Positions 7,490-16,539 of a stretch of DNA of 64,000 nucleotides are shown in pieces. Origin of the DNA: Rhizobium sophorae (GTDB lineage: Bacteria > Pseudomonadota > Alphaproteobacteria > Rhizobiales > Rhizobiaceae); contig NZ_JABFCN010000009.1 of NCBI RefSeq assembly GCF_013087515.1, positions 307,001-371,000 of the forward strand. Direction: 5' to 3'. The notes under the pieces were generated by a model. That model saw only the letters and a program-made list of their open reading frames with translations, had not been told where the DNA came from and ran no database searches. The translations under genes were made by a program, and so were the position numbers. Position 1 is the stretch's first letter. Every line of letters starts with the position of its first letter.

Positions 7490-8389
7490 ATGATGTCGGT
7501 TTCAATGACAGGTTCCGGAGAGATTGCTACTCCGGTCGAATCCTCCAAATCCGCCATGACATGGGGGCCCATCTTCGGAGGCGCCGCTGCTGCCATCGGA
7601 GTGACCCTCATTCTTTTGCTGCTTGGATCCGGGGTTGGGTTGACGATGGTGTCGCCCTGGTCGGGGCAAAGCAGTTCGCTCGGCACGGTCGGAGTGACGG
7701 CAGCGATCTGGCTGGTTGTCGTGCAATGGCTCTCCTCCGGGCTCGGCGGCTATATCACCGGCCGGCTGCGCGCGAAGTGGGCGGCCGTCCACACTGATGA
7801 GGTGTTCTTCCGCGACACCGCGCATGGCTTCATCAGCTGGGCGCTGGCGACGATCTTCGTCGCCGGATTTCTCGCCTCGTCGCTGACCTCGCTTGCCGGT
7901 GCTGGCGCACAAGCCGTGGGTTCGGCGGCCACCGCCGCAGGTACGGCGGCGTCATCGGCGGCATCGACCGCGGATCTGCCTACCGCCTATTTTACCGACG
8001 CTTTGCTGCGTCCTGAACGGGCCCGTACAGGGGCAACATCCGATGATGCTACTGCAACGGCCGAGATCTCCCGCATCCTCCTCAACGGTGCCGCCGCCGG
8101 CCAGATCCCGGATGACGACAAGGCTTATCTTGCCACCATCGTCTCTGCTCGCACCGGTCTTTCCGAGGCCGATGCCCGCACCCGCGTTGATACGGTGCTA
8201 AAGCGCATAGAAGACGCCAAGGTCGCCGCCCAGAAAGCCACCGATGAGGCACGCAAGGCGGCCTCGACGACGGCCTTGCTTGGCTCGTTGTCACTTCTGA
8301 TCGGGGCCTTCATCGCTGCTGCGGCCGCAGCTTTTGGCGGATCGCAACGCGACGAAGAGGAAGATCTCATCGTTACCTCTAGAACCTGA
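7490..8389 (+). CDS. membrane protein, rhizobial 'PhnA-like' type
   Basis: A 299-residue integral membrane protein. There are two adjacent hydrophobic segments at about residues 24-50 (GPIFGGAAAAIGVTLILLLL) and 60-85, another at about 112-135, and a last one near 262-285. Between the last two lies a long, Ala/Asp/Arg-rich soluble stretch likely to be helical. The C-terminus ends in an acidic-basic tail. Rhizobial proteins with this layout are sometimes annotated 'PhnA-like', but nothing here indicates phosphonate metabolism. It follows the 25-residue peptide by 6 bp with an AGGAAGAG ribosome site, and shares the candidate general stress promoter. Function unknown; an envelope stress role is inferred from context only. 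Confidence 0.65.
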   Translation: MMSVSMTGSGEIATPVESSKSAMTWGPIFGGAAAAIGVTLILLLLGSGVGLTMVSPWSGQSSSLGTVGVTAAIWLVVVQWLSSGLGGYITGRLRAKWAAVHTDEVFFRDTAHGFISWALATIFVAGFLASSLTSLAGAGAQAVGSAATAAGTAASSAASTADLPTAYFTDALLRPERARTGATSDDATATAEISRILLNGAAAGQIPDDDKAYLATIVSARTGLSEADARTRVDTVLKRIEDAKVAAQKATDEARKAASTTALLGSLSLLIGAFIAAAAAAFGGSQRDEEEDLIVTSRT

Positions 8390-8517
8390 GGACGGATGAA
8401 ACGGGGACGCGGTGTCGAAAGGCCCGCGTCCCATTTTTATATGGGGTCCCGGCCGCGTATCGTATCGGCCGCCGTGAAGCGGCTTCTTCCTCAGCGGTGG
8501 TTTATTTCGCATCGAGC

Positions 8518-8542
8518 GGAACATGTGGCCGTTGTGGAGCTT
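8518..8542 (+). promoter_or_regulatory. EcfG/RpoE2-type promoter upstream of katE
   Basis: GGAAC at 8518-8522 and TT at 8541-8542 with an 18-bp spacer, 33 bp before the katE ATG. It matches GGAAC-N18-TT, but the base before TT is C rather than G, so it is weaker than the sites at 7335 and 11657. Confidence 0.45.
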
Positions 8543-8574
8543 CGGTTAGGTCAAACCCTTTCCGGAGAATATAG

Positions 8575-10692
8575 ATGGCCAAGAACACATCCAAAACCTC
8601 GCCCTCCGACAATGCAACGATCCATGATCAGAAGCTGCACCGCGGAGCAGGTGGTGAGCTTCATCAGTTCGCCGAAGACGGGATGCCGGTGCTGACTACA
8701 GCGCAAGGCGGCCCCGTTTCCGACGATCAGAATACGCTTCGCATCGGCGCGCGCGGCCCCGCCCTCATCGATGACTTCCATTTCCGCGAGAAAATCTTTC
8801 ATTTCGATCACGAGCGCATCCCGGAGCGGGTCGTGCATGCGCGCGGTTACGGCGCCCATGGCTACTTCGAAACATATGAATCGATGGCCGCCTATACCCG
8901 GGCCGATCTTTTCCAGCGGCCCGGCGAAAAGACGCCGGCCTTCGTGCGGTTCTCGACAGTTGCCGGCAGCAAGGGTTCCTTCGATCTGGCGCGCGACGTG
9001 CGTGGTTTCGCAGTGAAGATCTACACCCAGCAGGGCAATTGGGACCTGGTCGGCAATAACATCCCGGTTTTCTTCATTCAGGACGCGATCAAGTTTCCCG
9101 ACGTCATCCATTCCGTCAAGCCGGAGCCCGACAGGCAATTTCCGCAGGCCCAGTCGGCGCATGACAATTTCTGGGACTTCATCACCCTGACGCCCGAAAG
9201 CATGCACATGATCATGTGGGTGATGTCGGACCGCGCCATTCCGCGATCGTTCCGTTTCATGGAGGGTTTCGGCGTTCATACCTTCCGCTTCGTCAACGCA
9301 GCGGATGAATCGACCTTCGTCAAATTTCACTGGAAGCCGAAACTCGGCCTGCAATCGGTCGCCTGGAACGAGGCGGTCAAGATCAATGGTGCCGATCCGG
9401 ATTTCCATCGCCGCGATCTCTGGCAGGCGATCCAGTCGGGAAACTTTCCGGAATGGGAACTTTGCGTGCAGCTTTTCGACCAGGACTTCGCCGACACGTT
9501 CGACTTCGACATCCTCGATCCGACGAAGATCATTCCAGAGGAGATCCTTCCGGTCAAACCGATCGGCCGTCTCGTGCTCGACCGAATGCCCGAAAACTTT
9601 TTCGCAGAGACAGAGCAGGTCGCCTTCATGACGCAGAACGTGCCCCCCGGCATCGACTTCAGCAACGACCCGCTGCTGCAGGGACGGAACTTCTCCTATC
9701 TCGACACGCAGCTGAAACGTCTGGGCGGCCCGAATTTCACGCATCTGCCGATCAACGCACCGAAGTGTCCCTTCCACAATTTCCAGCAGGATGGCCATAT
9801 GGCGATGCGTAATCCCGTCGGGCGCGTCAATTACCAGCCGAACTCCTGGAATCAAGGGCCACGGGAATCGCCGGTTCAGGGCTATCGCCACTTCCCGGCC
9901 GAAGAACAGGGGCCGAAGGTCCGGCTGCGGCCGGAGAGCTTTGCCGATCATTACAGCCAGGCTCGACAATTCTTCATCAGCCAGACTCCGCCGGAGCAAC
10001 GCCATATCGCCGCGGCGCTGATCTTCGAACTGAGCAAAGTCGAAACGCCGGTCATTCGCGAGCGGATGGTCTCGCATCTGATGAACATCGATGAGACGCT
10101 GGCCAGCAAGGTTGGCCACGCCCTAGGCTTTAAATCGATGCCGAAGCCTGCCGATGCCGCTATGCCGACGCGGCAAGATCTCGAGCCGTCGCCGGCGCTC
10201 AGCATCATAGAGCGCGGTCCGAAACGGTTCGAAGGACGCAAACTCGGCATTCTTGTCAGCGACGGCACCGATGCCGCGATCTTCAAGGCGCTGCTTGCCG
10301 AGATCACCGAGCAGAAGGCAGCGTTTGAAGTGATCGCGCCAAAGATCGGCGGTGTGACGCTCTCGGACGGCAATTGGATCGAGGCGCATCAGATGATCGA
10401 CGGTGGGCCTTCGGTGCTTTACGACGCCGTCGCCCTCCTCCCTTCGGCCGAGGGAACCGGCGATCTGCTGAAGGAGGCAACGGCCCGCGATTTCGTGGCG
10501 GATGCCTTCGTGCACTGCAAGTTCATCGGCTATGTGGAAACAGCGCTGCCGCTGATGCAGAAGGCCGGAATTGCCGATTCCCTGGATGAGGGCGTGATTG
10601 CGCTCGGAGCGGCGAAAGATGTCAGCGCCTTCGTCAAGGCGCTTGGCAAACTGCGGGTCTGGGGTCGGGAGCCATCGGTCAAATTGAATTGA
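8575..10692 (+). CDS. katE: large-subunit catalase (HPII type)
   Basis: A heme catalase that dismutates hydrogen peroxide. The 705-residue length and the extra C-terminal domain mark the large-subunit class. The catalytic His region [15 protein letters not shown] is near residues 84-98 and the active-site Asn region [17 protein letters not shown] near 160-176. The catalase domain runs to about residue 500. A flavodoxin-like/DJ-1-type domain (about 540-700, starting [14 protein letters not shown]) follows, as in E. coli KatE. The ATG has a CCGGAG ribosome site. A terminator follows. A GGAAC-N18-TT element upstream suggests general stress control, as known for stationary-phase catalases of rhizobia. 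Confidence 0.97.
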   Translation: MAKNTSKTSPSDNATIHDQKLHRGAGGELHQFAEDGMPVLTTAQGGPVSDDQNTLRIGARGPALIDDFHFREKIFHFDHERIPERVVHARGYGAHGYFETYESMAAYTRADLFQRPGEKTPAFVRFSTVAGSKGSFDLARDVRGFAVKIYTQQGNWDLVGNNIPVFFIQDAIKFPDVIHSVKPEPDRQFPQAQSAHDNFWDFITLTPESMHMIMWVMSDRAIPRSFRFMEGFGVHTFRFVNAADESTFVKFHWKPKLGLQSVAWNEAVKINGADPDFHRRDLWQAIQSGNFPEWELCVQLFDQDFADTFDFDILDPTKIIPEEILPVKPIGRLVLDRMPENFFAETEQVAFMTQNVPPGIDFSNDPLLQGRNFSYLDTQLKRLGGPNFTHLPINAPKCPFHNFQQDGHMAMRNPVGRVNYQPNSWNQGPRESPVQGYRHFPAEEQGPKVRLRPESFADHYSQARQFFISQTPPEQRHIAAALIFELSKVETPVIRERMVSHLMNIDETLASKVGHALGFKSMPKPADAAMPTRQDLEPSPALSIIERGPKRFEGRKLGILVSDGTDAAIFKALLAEITEQKAAFEVIAPKIGGVTLSDGNWIEAHQMIDGGPSVLYDAVALLPSAEGTGDLLKEATARDFVADAFVHCKFIGYVETALPLMQKAGIADSLDEGVIALGAAKDVSAFVKALGKLRVWGREPSVKLN

Positions 10693-10738
10693 CCGCCTCG
10701 TCGTCATCTCCGCACGAAAATGGCTAGTCGTCAGAATA

Positions 10739-10762
10739 AGACCCGCGGAAGCGCGGGTTTTA
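10739..10762 (+). terminator. intrinsic terminator of katE
   Basis: Stem ACCCGCG-gaa-GCGCGGGT followed by TTTAT, starting about 48 bp after the katE stop. Confidence 0.8.
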
Positions 10763-10843
10763 TGTCGTTTGCGGCGCCCTATTTATTAAACCCAGGTGAT
10801 GGAAGCCGCTCCATCCTCGTTTTTACGCGCTGTGGAGAGCCGT

Positions 10844-11203
10844 ATGCGCTGGCGCTTTCGACAGATCTCTGAGTTGGCCGTCTTATGGGCAGGCCATCGT
10901 GTGGTCCCTGTCACGCTGATCGCGTTCGCAGCCATTTGGGCGGCAGTGGGTCTTAGCTTTTCCTTCCCACGGCAGTGGTTTCTGCTGACCAATATGGTCG
11001 GGACACTTATTATATTTTTTATTTTGCTGCTGGTGCAGCACTCCCAAAATCGGGACATGCTGGCACTTCATACCAAGCTCGATGAATTGATCCGATCAAG
11101 CAAGGCAGGAAACCACTGGATTGCGGCTGAGAAGAAAGACGCCGACGCAATCGAGGGAATGCGCCAGCAACACCACGGCCAAATCTCGGAGGGTGCGAAT
11201 TAG
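10844..11203 (+). CDS. low-affinity iron permease family protein
   Basis: A 119-residue membrane protein of the PF04120-type 'low affinity iron permease' family, named after yeast Fet4-related sequences; transport is not proven for the bacterial forms. It has two hydrophobic segments (VTLIAFAAIWAAVGLSF and FLLTNMVGTLIIFFILLLVQ) followed by the family hallmark Q-x-S-Q-N-R-D and a helix L-H-T-K-L-D-E-L. The ATG at 10844 (with GGAG six bases upstream) is preferred over a GTG at 10796, which would add 16 residues lacking similarity. It runs tail to tail into a paralogue, the two stops overlapping by 3 bases. Confidence 0.7.
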   Translation: MRWRFRQISELAVLWAGHRVVPVTLIAFAAIWAAVGLSFSFPRQWFLLTNMVGTLIIFFILLLVQHSQNRDMLALHTKLDELIRSSKAGNHWIAAEKKDADAIEGMRQQHHGQISEGAN

Positions 11204-11607
11204 GCGGATGCTGCCTCTGCGGCGGATTTCTCATCCGCTTTTTCCTCGACGCACTCAGCCTTTTCGGCAAGGGCTTTGCTCATTTCCCTGAGTTCGCCCT
11301 CCTCCAGCTTTTCGATACCAACAAATTTGTTGGCTGCCTGGCTCGTCAGGATGAGTTCGTCAAGCTTGGCTTGCAGAGCCTTTCCGTCTCGGTTCTGGCT
11401 GTTCTGCAACACAAACACCATCAGAAAGGTGATGATGGTCGTAGTGGTATTGATCACGAGCTGCCAAGTTTCAGAATAGCCGAAAAACGGGCCGGAAACC
11501 GCCCAGACAAGCACGAGCGCCAAGGCCGCCACGAAGGTGAACGGCTTTCCGGAGAGGTCGGCGACGGCGGTTGCAAAGGAAGAGAAGAAGTTGGATTTGT
11601 TCGACAT
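11200..11607 (-). CDS. low-affinity iron permease family protein
   Basis: A 135-residue paralogue of the convergent gene at 10844-11203. It has two membrane segments (FVAALALVLVWAVSGPFFGY and INTTTTIITFLMVFVLQ), the conserved Q-N-S-Q-N-R-D-G motif and the L-Q-A-K-L-D-E-L helix that defines the family. The C-terminal 40 residues are a charged Glu/Lys/Ala-rich tail absent from the neighbour. An excellent GGAAC-N18-TT promoter lies 50-74 bp upstream, so general stress induction is likely. In rhizobia this family appears among stress-regulated genes, but the substrate is unknown. Confidence 0.8.
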   Translation of the reverse strand: MSNKSNFFSSFATAVADLSGKPFTFVAALALVLVWAVSGPFFGYSETWQLVINTTTTIITFLMVFVLQNSQNRDGKALQAKLDELILTSQAANKFVGIEKLEEGELREMSKALAEKAECVEEKADEKSAAEAASA

Positions 11608-11656
11608 CTAAATGCCTCGTTGGGTCGCAGCGCCAATGCTGTCTATCGACAACGTC

Positions 11657-11681
11657 AACTCCAGATCCGGGCCGAAGTTCC
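11657..11681 (-). promoter_or_regulatory. EcfG/RpoE2-type promoter of the 11200-11607 gene
   Basis: On the minus strand GGAAC (complement of 11677-11681), 18-bp spacer, TT (complement of 11657-11658), with the base before TT being G, as in the consensus. Starts about 50 bp upstream of the ATG. Confidence 0.6.
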
Positions 11682-11819
11682 TCGCGCCAAGGTCACGAGA
11701 AGGATCGCGCGGGCGTTCGCGGCGCTAAAAGATATTGTGCAGTGCAGCAACTTTTCGTAGGCTGAGACGTTTGGTTAAGCATCACCGCCATCCCGGCTGC
11801 TGATTGGCGGAGACTTTTC

Positions 11820-12911
11820 ATGAGATCTATGTCAGACACCCTTGCACGCCTTGCTGCGCTGCGAGGAACGCTTCGCCCCCAACCCAGGCAGGACAACCCC
11901 GATCTCGTCGCATTGGACGCGTTCGGCTCAAACCCGGGCGCCTTGGGGGGCTACGCCTATTTGCCGTCAAAGCGCGGGAAAAACATGGCCCTGGTCGTCG
12001 TCCTGCACGGCTGCACCCAGACAGCCGCCGGGTATGATATCGGATCCGGGTGGTCGCGATTGGCCGAGGACTACGGCTTCGCGCTGCTGCTTCCCGAACA
12101 ACGACGGGCAAACAATCCAAACCTCTGCTTCAATTGGTTTAACCCGGAAGACATAAGCCGGGATCACGGCGAGGTCTTTTCTATTCGCCAGATGATCGCA
12201 GAGGTCGTTGCGGAACATGATATCGACGGCAGGCGCGTGTTCGTGACCGGGCTTTCGGCGGGCGGCGCCATGGCCGCCGCCATGCTCGCCACTTATCCCG
12301 AGGTTTTTGCGGGCGGCGCGATCATCGCGGGCCTGCCATATGCAAGTGCCGCGACCATTCCCGAGGCGTTCGACCGAATGCGCGGTCACGGCGGCCCGAC
12401 CGGCAAAGAGCTTGAACTCCGGTTGAGAAACGCTTCAGGGCACAAAGGCCCGTGGCCGACATTATCACTCTGGCAGGGAACGGCAGACAGAACCGTCGTG
12501 CCATCCAATGCGAACGCGATCGTGGAGCAATGGAAAAATATCCACGGCGTCGACGCATCGCCGGGGCGCGTCGAAGATATCGGGCGACATCAGCGAAAGG
12601 TCTGGACCGATGCTCACGGTGTCGAAGTCATCGAGCTCTATACAATTGCCGGGATGGATCACGGCACGCCCCTCGATATCGGCACCGGCTACGGGGCAAG
12701 CGGCCCCTTCATGCTAGACGTCGGAATTTCATCGACCGTCGAAACTGCCAGGTCCTGGGGTCTGGTCCCCTCATTTGAAATGCGGCGCGACGCAAAACCC
12801 TCTCCTGCGCAACAGGAAAACGCCGCAGACCCATTCGGCGCAGGCCGCGACCGAGGCGGCATTCAGAAGGTCATTGAAGATGCCCTCCGGTCCGCTGGGC
12901 TGATGAAGTAG
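11820..12911 (+). CDS. PHB depolymerase / feruloyl-esterase family hydrolase
   Basis: An alpha/beta-hydrolase of the esterase_phb family, 363 residues. The oxyanion strand is LVVVLHGCTQTAAGYD (about residues 57-72) and the nucleophile elbow is GLSAGGAMAA (about 143-152, G-x-S-x-G). The acid is in WQGTADRTVVP (about 219-229) and the catalytic His in GMDHGTPLD (about 278-286). There is no signal peptide, so unlike classic secreted depolymerases it should be cytoplasmic, possibly acting on intracellular polyhydroxybutyrate oligomers or aromatic esters. The ATG has GGAG seven bases upstream. It is monocistronic; the substrate cannot be read from the sequence. Confidence 0.88.
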   Translation: MRSMSDTLARLAALRGTLRPQPRQDNPDLVALDAFGSNPGALGGYAYLPSKRGKNMALVVVLHGCTQTAAGYDIGSGWSRLAEDYGFALLLPEQRRANNPNLCFNWFNPEDISRDHGEVFSIRQMIAEVVAEHDIDGRRVFVTGLSAGGAMAAAMLATYPEVFAGGAIIAGLPYASAATIPEAFDRMRGHGGPTGKELELRLRNASGHKGPWPTLSLWQGTADRTVVPSNANAIVEQWKNIHGVDASPGRVEDIGRHQRKVWTDAHGVEVIELYTIAGMDHGTPLDIGTGYGASGPFMLDVGISSTVETARSWGLVPSFEMRRDAKPSPAQQENAADPFGAGRDRGGIQKVIEDALRSAGLMK

Positions 12912-12997
12912 TCATGTCGCTAATTAAAGTGGAGATTTGTAGACAAGAATAATTACGCGGAATAGGAATGGCGCTCATCGTCATACGGGGAGACACC

Positions 12998-14101
12998 ATG
13001 GTTCCGCTTTCGCTTTTTATCACAACTGCTTTGCGCCGCCGCATGGCGGCTGCACTTGCCGCCGTGCTGTTTGCGTCGGCAGCTTTTGCCGAAGAGATCG
13101 TCTTCAAGGATCAGGGGAACCGCGAGGTGCGGCTGGCAAAGGCTGCCGAACGTGTCGTCTCGATCGTCATCCCGATGGCTTCCACCGTCATCGCGCTGGA
13201 TGGCAGCACCCGGAAGCTCATTGGTATGAACCCGACGGCAAAGAGCGCCGTGGTTGAAGGGATTCTCGGAAAGATCTTCCCCGAGGCGAAGGATATTCCG
13301 TCGGACGTGACGGCGCCGAATTTCGTGCCGAATGTCGAGGCGCTCACCGCCTCCAATCCCGATCTCGTCATTCAGTGGGGTGATCGTGGCGCCGACATCG
13401 TCGCGCCCATCACCAATGCCGGGCTCACCACGATGCTGATCCTTTACGGCACGGAAGAGCTGACCCGCGATTATATGACCATGGCCGCGAAGGCGATCGG
13501 CAAGCCGGAGCGGATCGGCGAACTGGTGGAATGGCGCGATCGCGTCCAGAAGGATATCCAGGCCAAGGCGACAGCGATCCCCGACGACAAGAAGCCGAGC
13601 GTTCTCTACCTCGGCCGCGCGCTCTCCGATATCAGCGCCTCCGGCACCAAGGGCAATTACAATGCCTGGTCCATCCAGCTTGCGGGCGGCAGAAACGCCT
13701 CGGGCGAACTCAACGGCACGGTCTCGGTGAACAAGGAACAGATCGCAGCGTGGAACCCCGACGTCATCTTCCTCAATGCTTTCGAGGCGAAGCTGAACAT
13801 CGACTGGGTCTATAATGATCCGATCCTGTCTCTCACCAATGCCGCCAAATCCAAGCGGGTCTACAAGATGCCGCTCGGCGGCTATCGCTGGGATCCGCCG
13901 AGCCAGGAATCGCCGTTGTCCTGGATGTGGACGGCCAACCTGCTCCATCCCGAGATCTTCAAATACGACCTGCGCACGGAAATGAAGACGGCCTACAAGA
14001 CCCTTTACAACTACGACCTGGCAGATAGCGATATCGACAATATCCTTTGGCTGAAGGAACAGGGTGCTGCCGCCGACTACGCGCAGTTCGAGGCAAAGTG
14101 A
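12998..14101 (+). CDS. FecB-type ABC transporter substrate-binding protein
   Basis: The periplasmic solute receptor of an iron-complex/cobalamin-type importer, 367 residues. The ATG at 12998 is chosen for its GGGGAG ribosome site and because a signal peptide then follows (TTALRRRMAAALAAVLFASA, cleaved near AFA-EEI). The mature protein has the FecB/BtuF layout: VRLAKAAERVVSIVIP in the N-lobe, a long connecting helix and a C-lobe with NKEQIAAWNPDVIFLNAFE. It opens a tightly packed operon with permease and ATPase genes and three unusual downstream genes. The substrate is not evident, and I find no clear iron-regulator (RirA/Irr) box upstream. Confidence 0.88.
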   Translation: MVPLSLFITTALRRRMAAALAAVLFASAAFAEEIVFKDQGNREVRLAKAAERVVSIVIPMASTVIALDGSTRKLIGMNPTAKSAVVEGILGKIFPEAKDIPSDVTAPNFVPNVEALTASNPDLVIQWGDRGADIVAPITNAGLTTMLILYGTEELTRDYMTMAAKAIGKPERIGELVEWRDRVQKDIQAKATAIPDDKKPSVLYLGRALSDISASGTKGNYNAWSIQLAGGRNASGELNGTVSVNKEQIAAWNPDVIFLNAFEAKLNIDWVYNDPILSLTNAAKSKRVYKMPLGGYRWDPPSQESPLSWMWTANLLHPEIFKYDLRTEMKTAYKTLYNYDLADSDIDNILWLKEQGAAADYAQFEAK

Positions 14102-14105
14102 CGTC

Positions 14106-15170
14106 ATGGCGACGATAACGCAGGAGGAGACGGCGCCGGCTGCCCGCCGGATTCACCTCGCCAGGCAGACACTGGTCTTCGCCTTGCTGCTGGCGCTGCT
14201 GGTGATCGCCTTCACCGTCAGCCTCTGCGTCGGACGGTTCTCCGTACCGGCTGGACGCGCGCTGGAACTGATCTGGCAAGGGATCAGCGACCCGTCGCGG
14301 GAGCTTGCCGGGATCGACGAACGCATCGTGCTGCTGGTGCGCGCACCGCGCGTCGTGCTTGCCGCACTTGCCGGTGCCGGGCTTGCCATCTCGGGCGCCG
14401 GCCTTCAGGGCGTGTTTCGAAATCCCCTGGTTTCGCCAGACATACTGGGCATTTCCCAGGGTGCCGCCTTCGGCGGCGCGCTGGCGATCATGCTCGGCAT
14501 CTGGGGATTTCCGCTGATCGCCATGGTGTTCCTCTGCGGCATGGCGGCCGTCATCCTGGTGGGGTTGCTGTCGCGCATCAACGGCCGCTCCGAAACGGTA
14601 ACGGTGATCCTGTCGGGGCTGGTCATCAGCTCGATGTTCTCGGCGGTCGTCTCGCTGCTGCAATTCATCGCCGATCCCAACACGTCCCTTCCCGCCATTG
14701 TCTACTGGTTGATGGGATCCTTTGCGACAGCCACATGGGAACGCACGCTGGTGGCAGCACCCGGCCTCATCCTCGGAAGCTGCTTCCTGTGGATGCTCCG
14801 CTTCCGGCTCAACATCCTGTCGCTTGACGAAGCCGAAGCCCGCAGCCTCGGCGCCAATACGATACGCGAGCGATGGCTCGTCTTCTGCCTCATCGCCGTC
14901 ATCGTCGGCAGCCAGGTCGCGGTTTCGGGCATCATCGGCTGGATCGGCATTGTCATTCCCCACGCCGCCCGTCTGCTGGTCGGCCATGATCACCGCGCGC
15001 TGCTGCCGGCAGCCGCCGTGCTTGGCGCAGGATTCATGGTCTGCATCGACACCCTCGCCCGCACCGCGACGGCGGCGGAAATCCCGCTAGGCGTCATCAC
15101 CGCCCTTGTCGGCGCGCCGATCTTTGCGGTTCTCCTGCGCCATCACTATCGCGAAAGGACCGGATCATGA
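14106..15170 (+). CDS. FecCD-type ABC transporter permease
   Basis: A 354-residue inner-membrane permease of the FecCD/BtuC family with about ten hydrophobic segments and a short polar N-terminus. Recognisable family blocks are RAPRVVLAALAGAGLAISGA with GLQGVFRNPLVSPDILGISQGAAFGG (about 80-125). Near the end, GIIGWIGIVIPHAARLLVGHDHR contacts the ATPase. The start at 14106 is four bases beyond the preceding stop; the upstream in-frame extension to 14064 is coding in another frame. One permease gene is present, so the channel is probably a homodimer. Its stop overlaps the ATPase start by four bases (ATGA). Confidence 0.92.
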   Translation: MATITQEETAPAARRIHLARQTLVFALLLALLVIAFTVSLCVGRFSVPAGRALELIWQGISDPSRELAGIDERIVLLVRAPRVVLAALAGAGLAISGAGLQGVFRNPLVSPDILGISQGAAFGGALAIMLGIWGFPLIAMVFLCGMAAVILVGLLSRINGRSETVTVILSGLVISSMFSAVVSLLQFIADPNTSLPAIVYWLMGSFATATWERTLVAAPGLILGSCFLWMLRFRLNILSLDEAEARSLGANTIRERWLVFCLIAVIVGSQVAVSGIIGWIGIVIPHAARLLVGHDHRALLPAAAVLGAGFMVCIDTLARTATAAEIPLGVITALVGAPIFAVLLRHHYRERTGS

Positions 15171-15925
15171 TCGGATTGACGGATGCGGTCGTCAGATTCG
15201 GGCCGCGCACCATCCTCGACCGCCTGAATTTCTTTGTTCCCGTCGGGCGTTCGCTCGCCATTCTCGGCCCCAACGGACGTGGTAAGACGACCACACTGAA
15301 AGCCATGCTCGGCTTTCAGCGGCTGGACGAAGGCAGCCGGGTGGCGCCCGCCATTGTCGGCTACGTCCCGCAGACTGGAAGCAGCAACCAGCGCTACCGC
15401 GCCATCGATGTCGCCGTCATGGGGCGGGCAGCGCATCTCGGCCTGTTCGGGCAACCGGGACCCTCCGATTTCGAGATTGCCCATTCAGCACTTGAGTGGG
15501 CGGGAGCAGCCCGTTTTGCCGATCATTTCTTCGACCGGCTTTCCGGCGGCGAACGGCAACTCGTGCTTCTGGCGCGAGCGCTCGCCACCGGGTCGGAAGC
15601 GATCGTCCTCGACGAGCCGGCGGCGGCACTCGACCTTCACAACCAGGAGCGGCTATTGAACCTGCTCAAAAGCCTGCGCGGACCGCGCGACAAGGCAATC
15701 GCCTTCACGACGCATGATCCGAACCATGCGCTGGCCGCCGCCGACGATGCGCTGCTGATGATGCCGGATGGTCAATCGCTGTTCGGTCCGGTCGCGGAGA
15801 CGATCACGCCGGAACATCTGGAACGGCTTTACGGTGTCCCGATGCGGGTGGTCGAGCTTGTCGGCCCGACAGGCGACAGGCATCAGGCGGTTCTGCCCGC
15901 CTTTGCAGGAATTTGCGCCGCATGA
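15167..15925 (+). CDS. FecE-type ABC transporter ATP-binding protein
   Basis: A 252-residue cytoplasmic ATPase of the same importer. Walker A is GPNGRGKTT at about 34-42 (Arg replaces the usual Ser/Ala). The Q-loop lies in VGYVPQTGSSNQRY, the signature is LSGGERQLVLLARAL, and Walker B is AIVLDEPAAALD followed by the H-loop TTHDPNHAL. The sequence is slightly diverged from the canonical FecE/BtuD. ATGA overlaps with the permease upstream and with the next gene downstream indicate translational coupling. Confidence 0.92.
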   Translation: MIGLTDAVVRFGPRTILDRLNFFVPVGRSLAILGPNGRGKTTTLKAMLGFQRLDEGSRVAPAIVGYVPQTGSSNQRYRAIDVAVMGRAAHLGLFGQPGPSDFEIAHSALEWAGAARFADHFFDRLSGGERQLVLLARALATGSEAIVLDEPAAALDLHNQERLLNLLKSLRGPRDKAIAFTTHDPNHALAAADDALLMMPDGQSLFGPVAETITPEHLERLYGVPMRVVELVGPTGDRHQAVLPAFAGICAA

Positions 15926-16539
15926 GCATCCTTCTGATCCAGTCGCATTATCAAGACCCTTTCAGCATGAACCCGCCGGCTTTCGCCGAGGCGACCGCGC
16001 AGGGCAAACTGATCACCGTACGCGAGATGGAGCTGACCGAGGCGCATTTCGCCGCCGCAAGCGGCCTCATCACCACGACCCATCTCGATCAGATCGGCTT
16101 CCTCAGATACGCGCCGGCGGTGGCATCCTTCCTCGACCGAGGCGGCCGGTGGGTCTTCAGCGGCCACATGCTTCGGCCGATTCTGCCGGAGCTCGGCACC
16201 TATATACCCATGCCGCAGCCGAAAAGAGCCGACTTCGCGCAGGTCAGGCAATTCGACCATTCTGTTTTTGCGGGCATCGACCAGAGGATGCTGGAAACGA
16301 ACCGCGGCGTCGCCGGTTTCTACGGCCGCGGACACAATCCAATGCCGCCTGGCGCCGTTGCGATCAATACATTCGGATCGGCTGCCGTTCCCGTCGACTG
16401 GATCTGGGCGCGGCCGGCGGGCGGAGAAATACTGTCGCATGCCGGAAACGAGTTCTGGGGCTGCGGAGACGATCCCGACATCAAAAAAAAGCTCGCCGGC
16501 CGTGTTATCGCCTGGCTGGCGGGGGAGCTGAACCGATGA
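15922..16539 (+). CDS. GATase/ThuA-like protein 1 of importer operon
   Basis: A 205-residue soluble protein with no signal peptide. The pattern strand (MSILLIQSHYQ), then GLITTTHLDQIG, then a helix and FLDRGGRWVFSGHM recalls the class I glutamine amidotransferase-like/ThuA fold. The end carries EILSHAGNEFWGCGDDPDIK and a final helix. No cysteine sits at a nucleophile elbow, so amidotransferase chemistry is not supported; a ligand-processing or binding role is possible. It shares this architecture with the next gene, suggesting an old duplication. ATGA overlaps on both sides link it translationally to the importer. I do not recognise a named family with certainty. Confidence 0.6.
   Translation: MSILLIQSHYQDPFSMNPPAFAEATAQGKLITVREMELTEAHFAAASGLITTTHLDQIGFLRYAPAVASFLDRGGRWVFSGHMLRPILPELGTYIPMPQPKRADFAQVRQFDHSVFAGIDQRMLETNRGVAGFYGRGHNPMPPGAVAINTFGSAAVPVDWIWARPAGGEILSHAGNEFWGCGDDPDIKKKLAGRVIAWLAGELNR

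Noticed and set aside
8551..10119. 522-residue open frame on the minus strand within katE
   Set aside because: It is antisense to a strongly supported catalase gene, has no family features or ribosome site, and long antisense frames are expected in GC-rich coding DNA.
12912..12997. RirA or Irr iron box upstream of the FecB-type operon
   Set aside because: I found no TGA-N9-TCA or other convincing iron-responsive palindrome, so iron regulation is not claimed.
15768..16535. In-frame 5' extension of the second GATase-like gene
   Set aside because: It overlaps the ATPase and the first GATase-like gene in another frame; the ATGA start at 16536 matches the coupling pattern of the operon.
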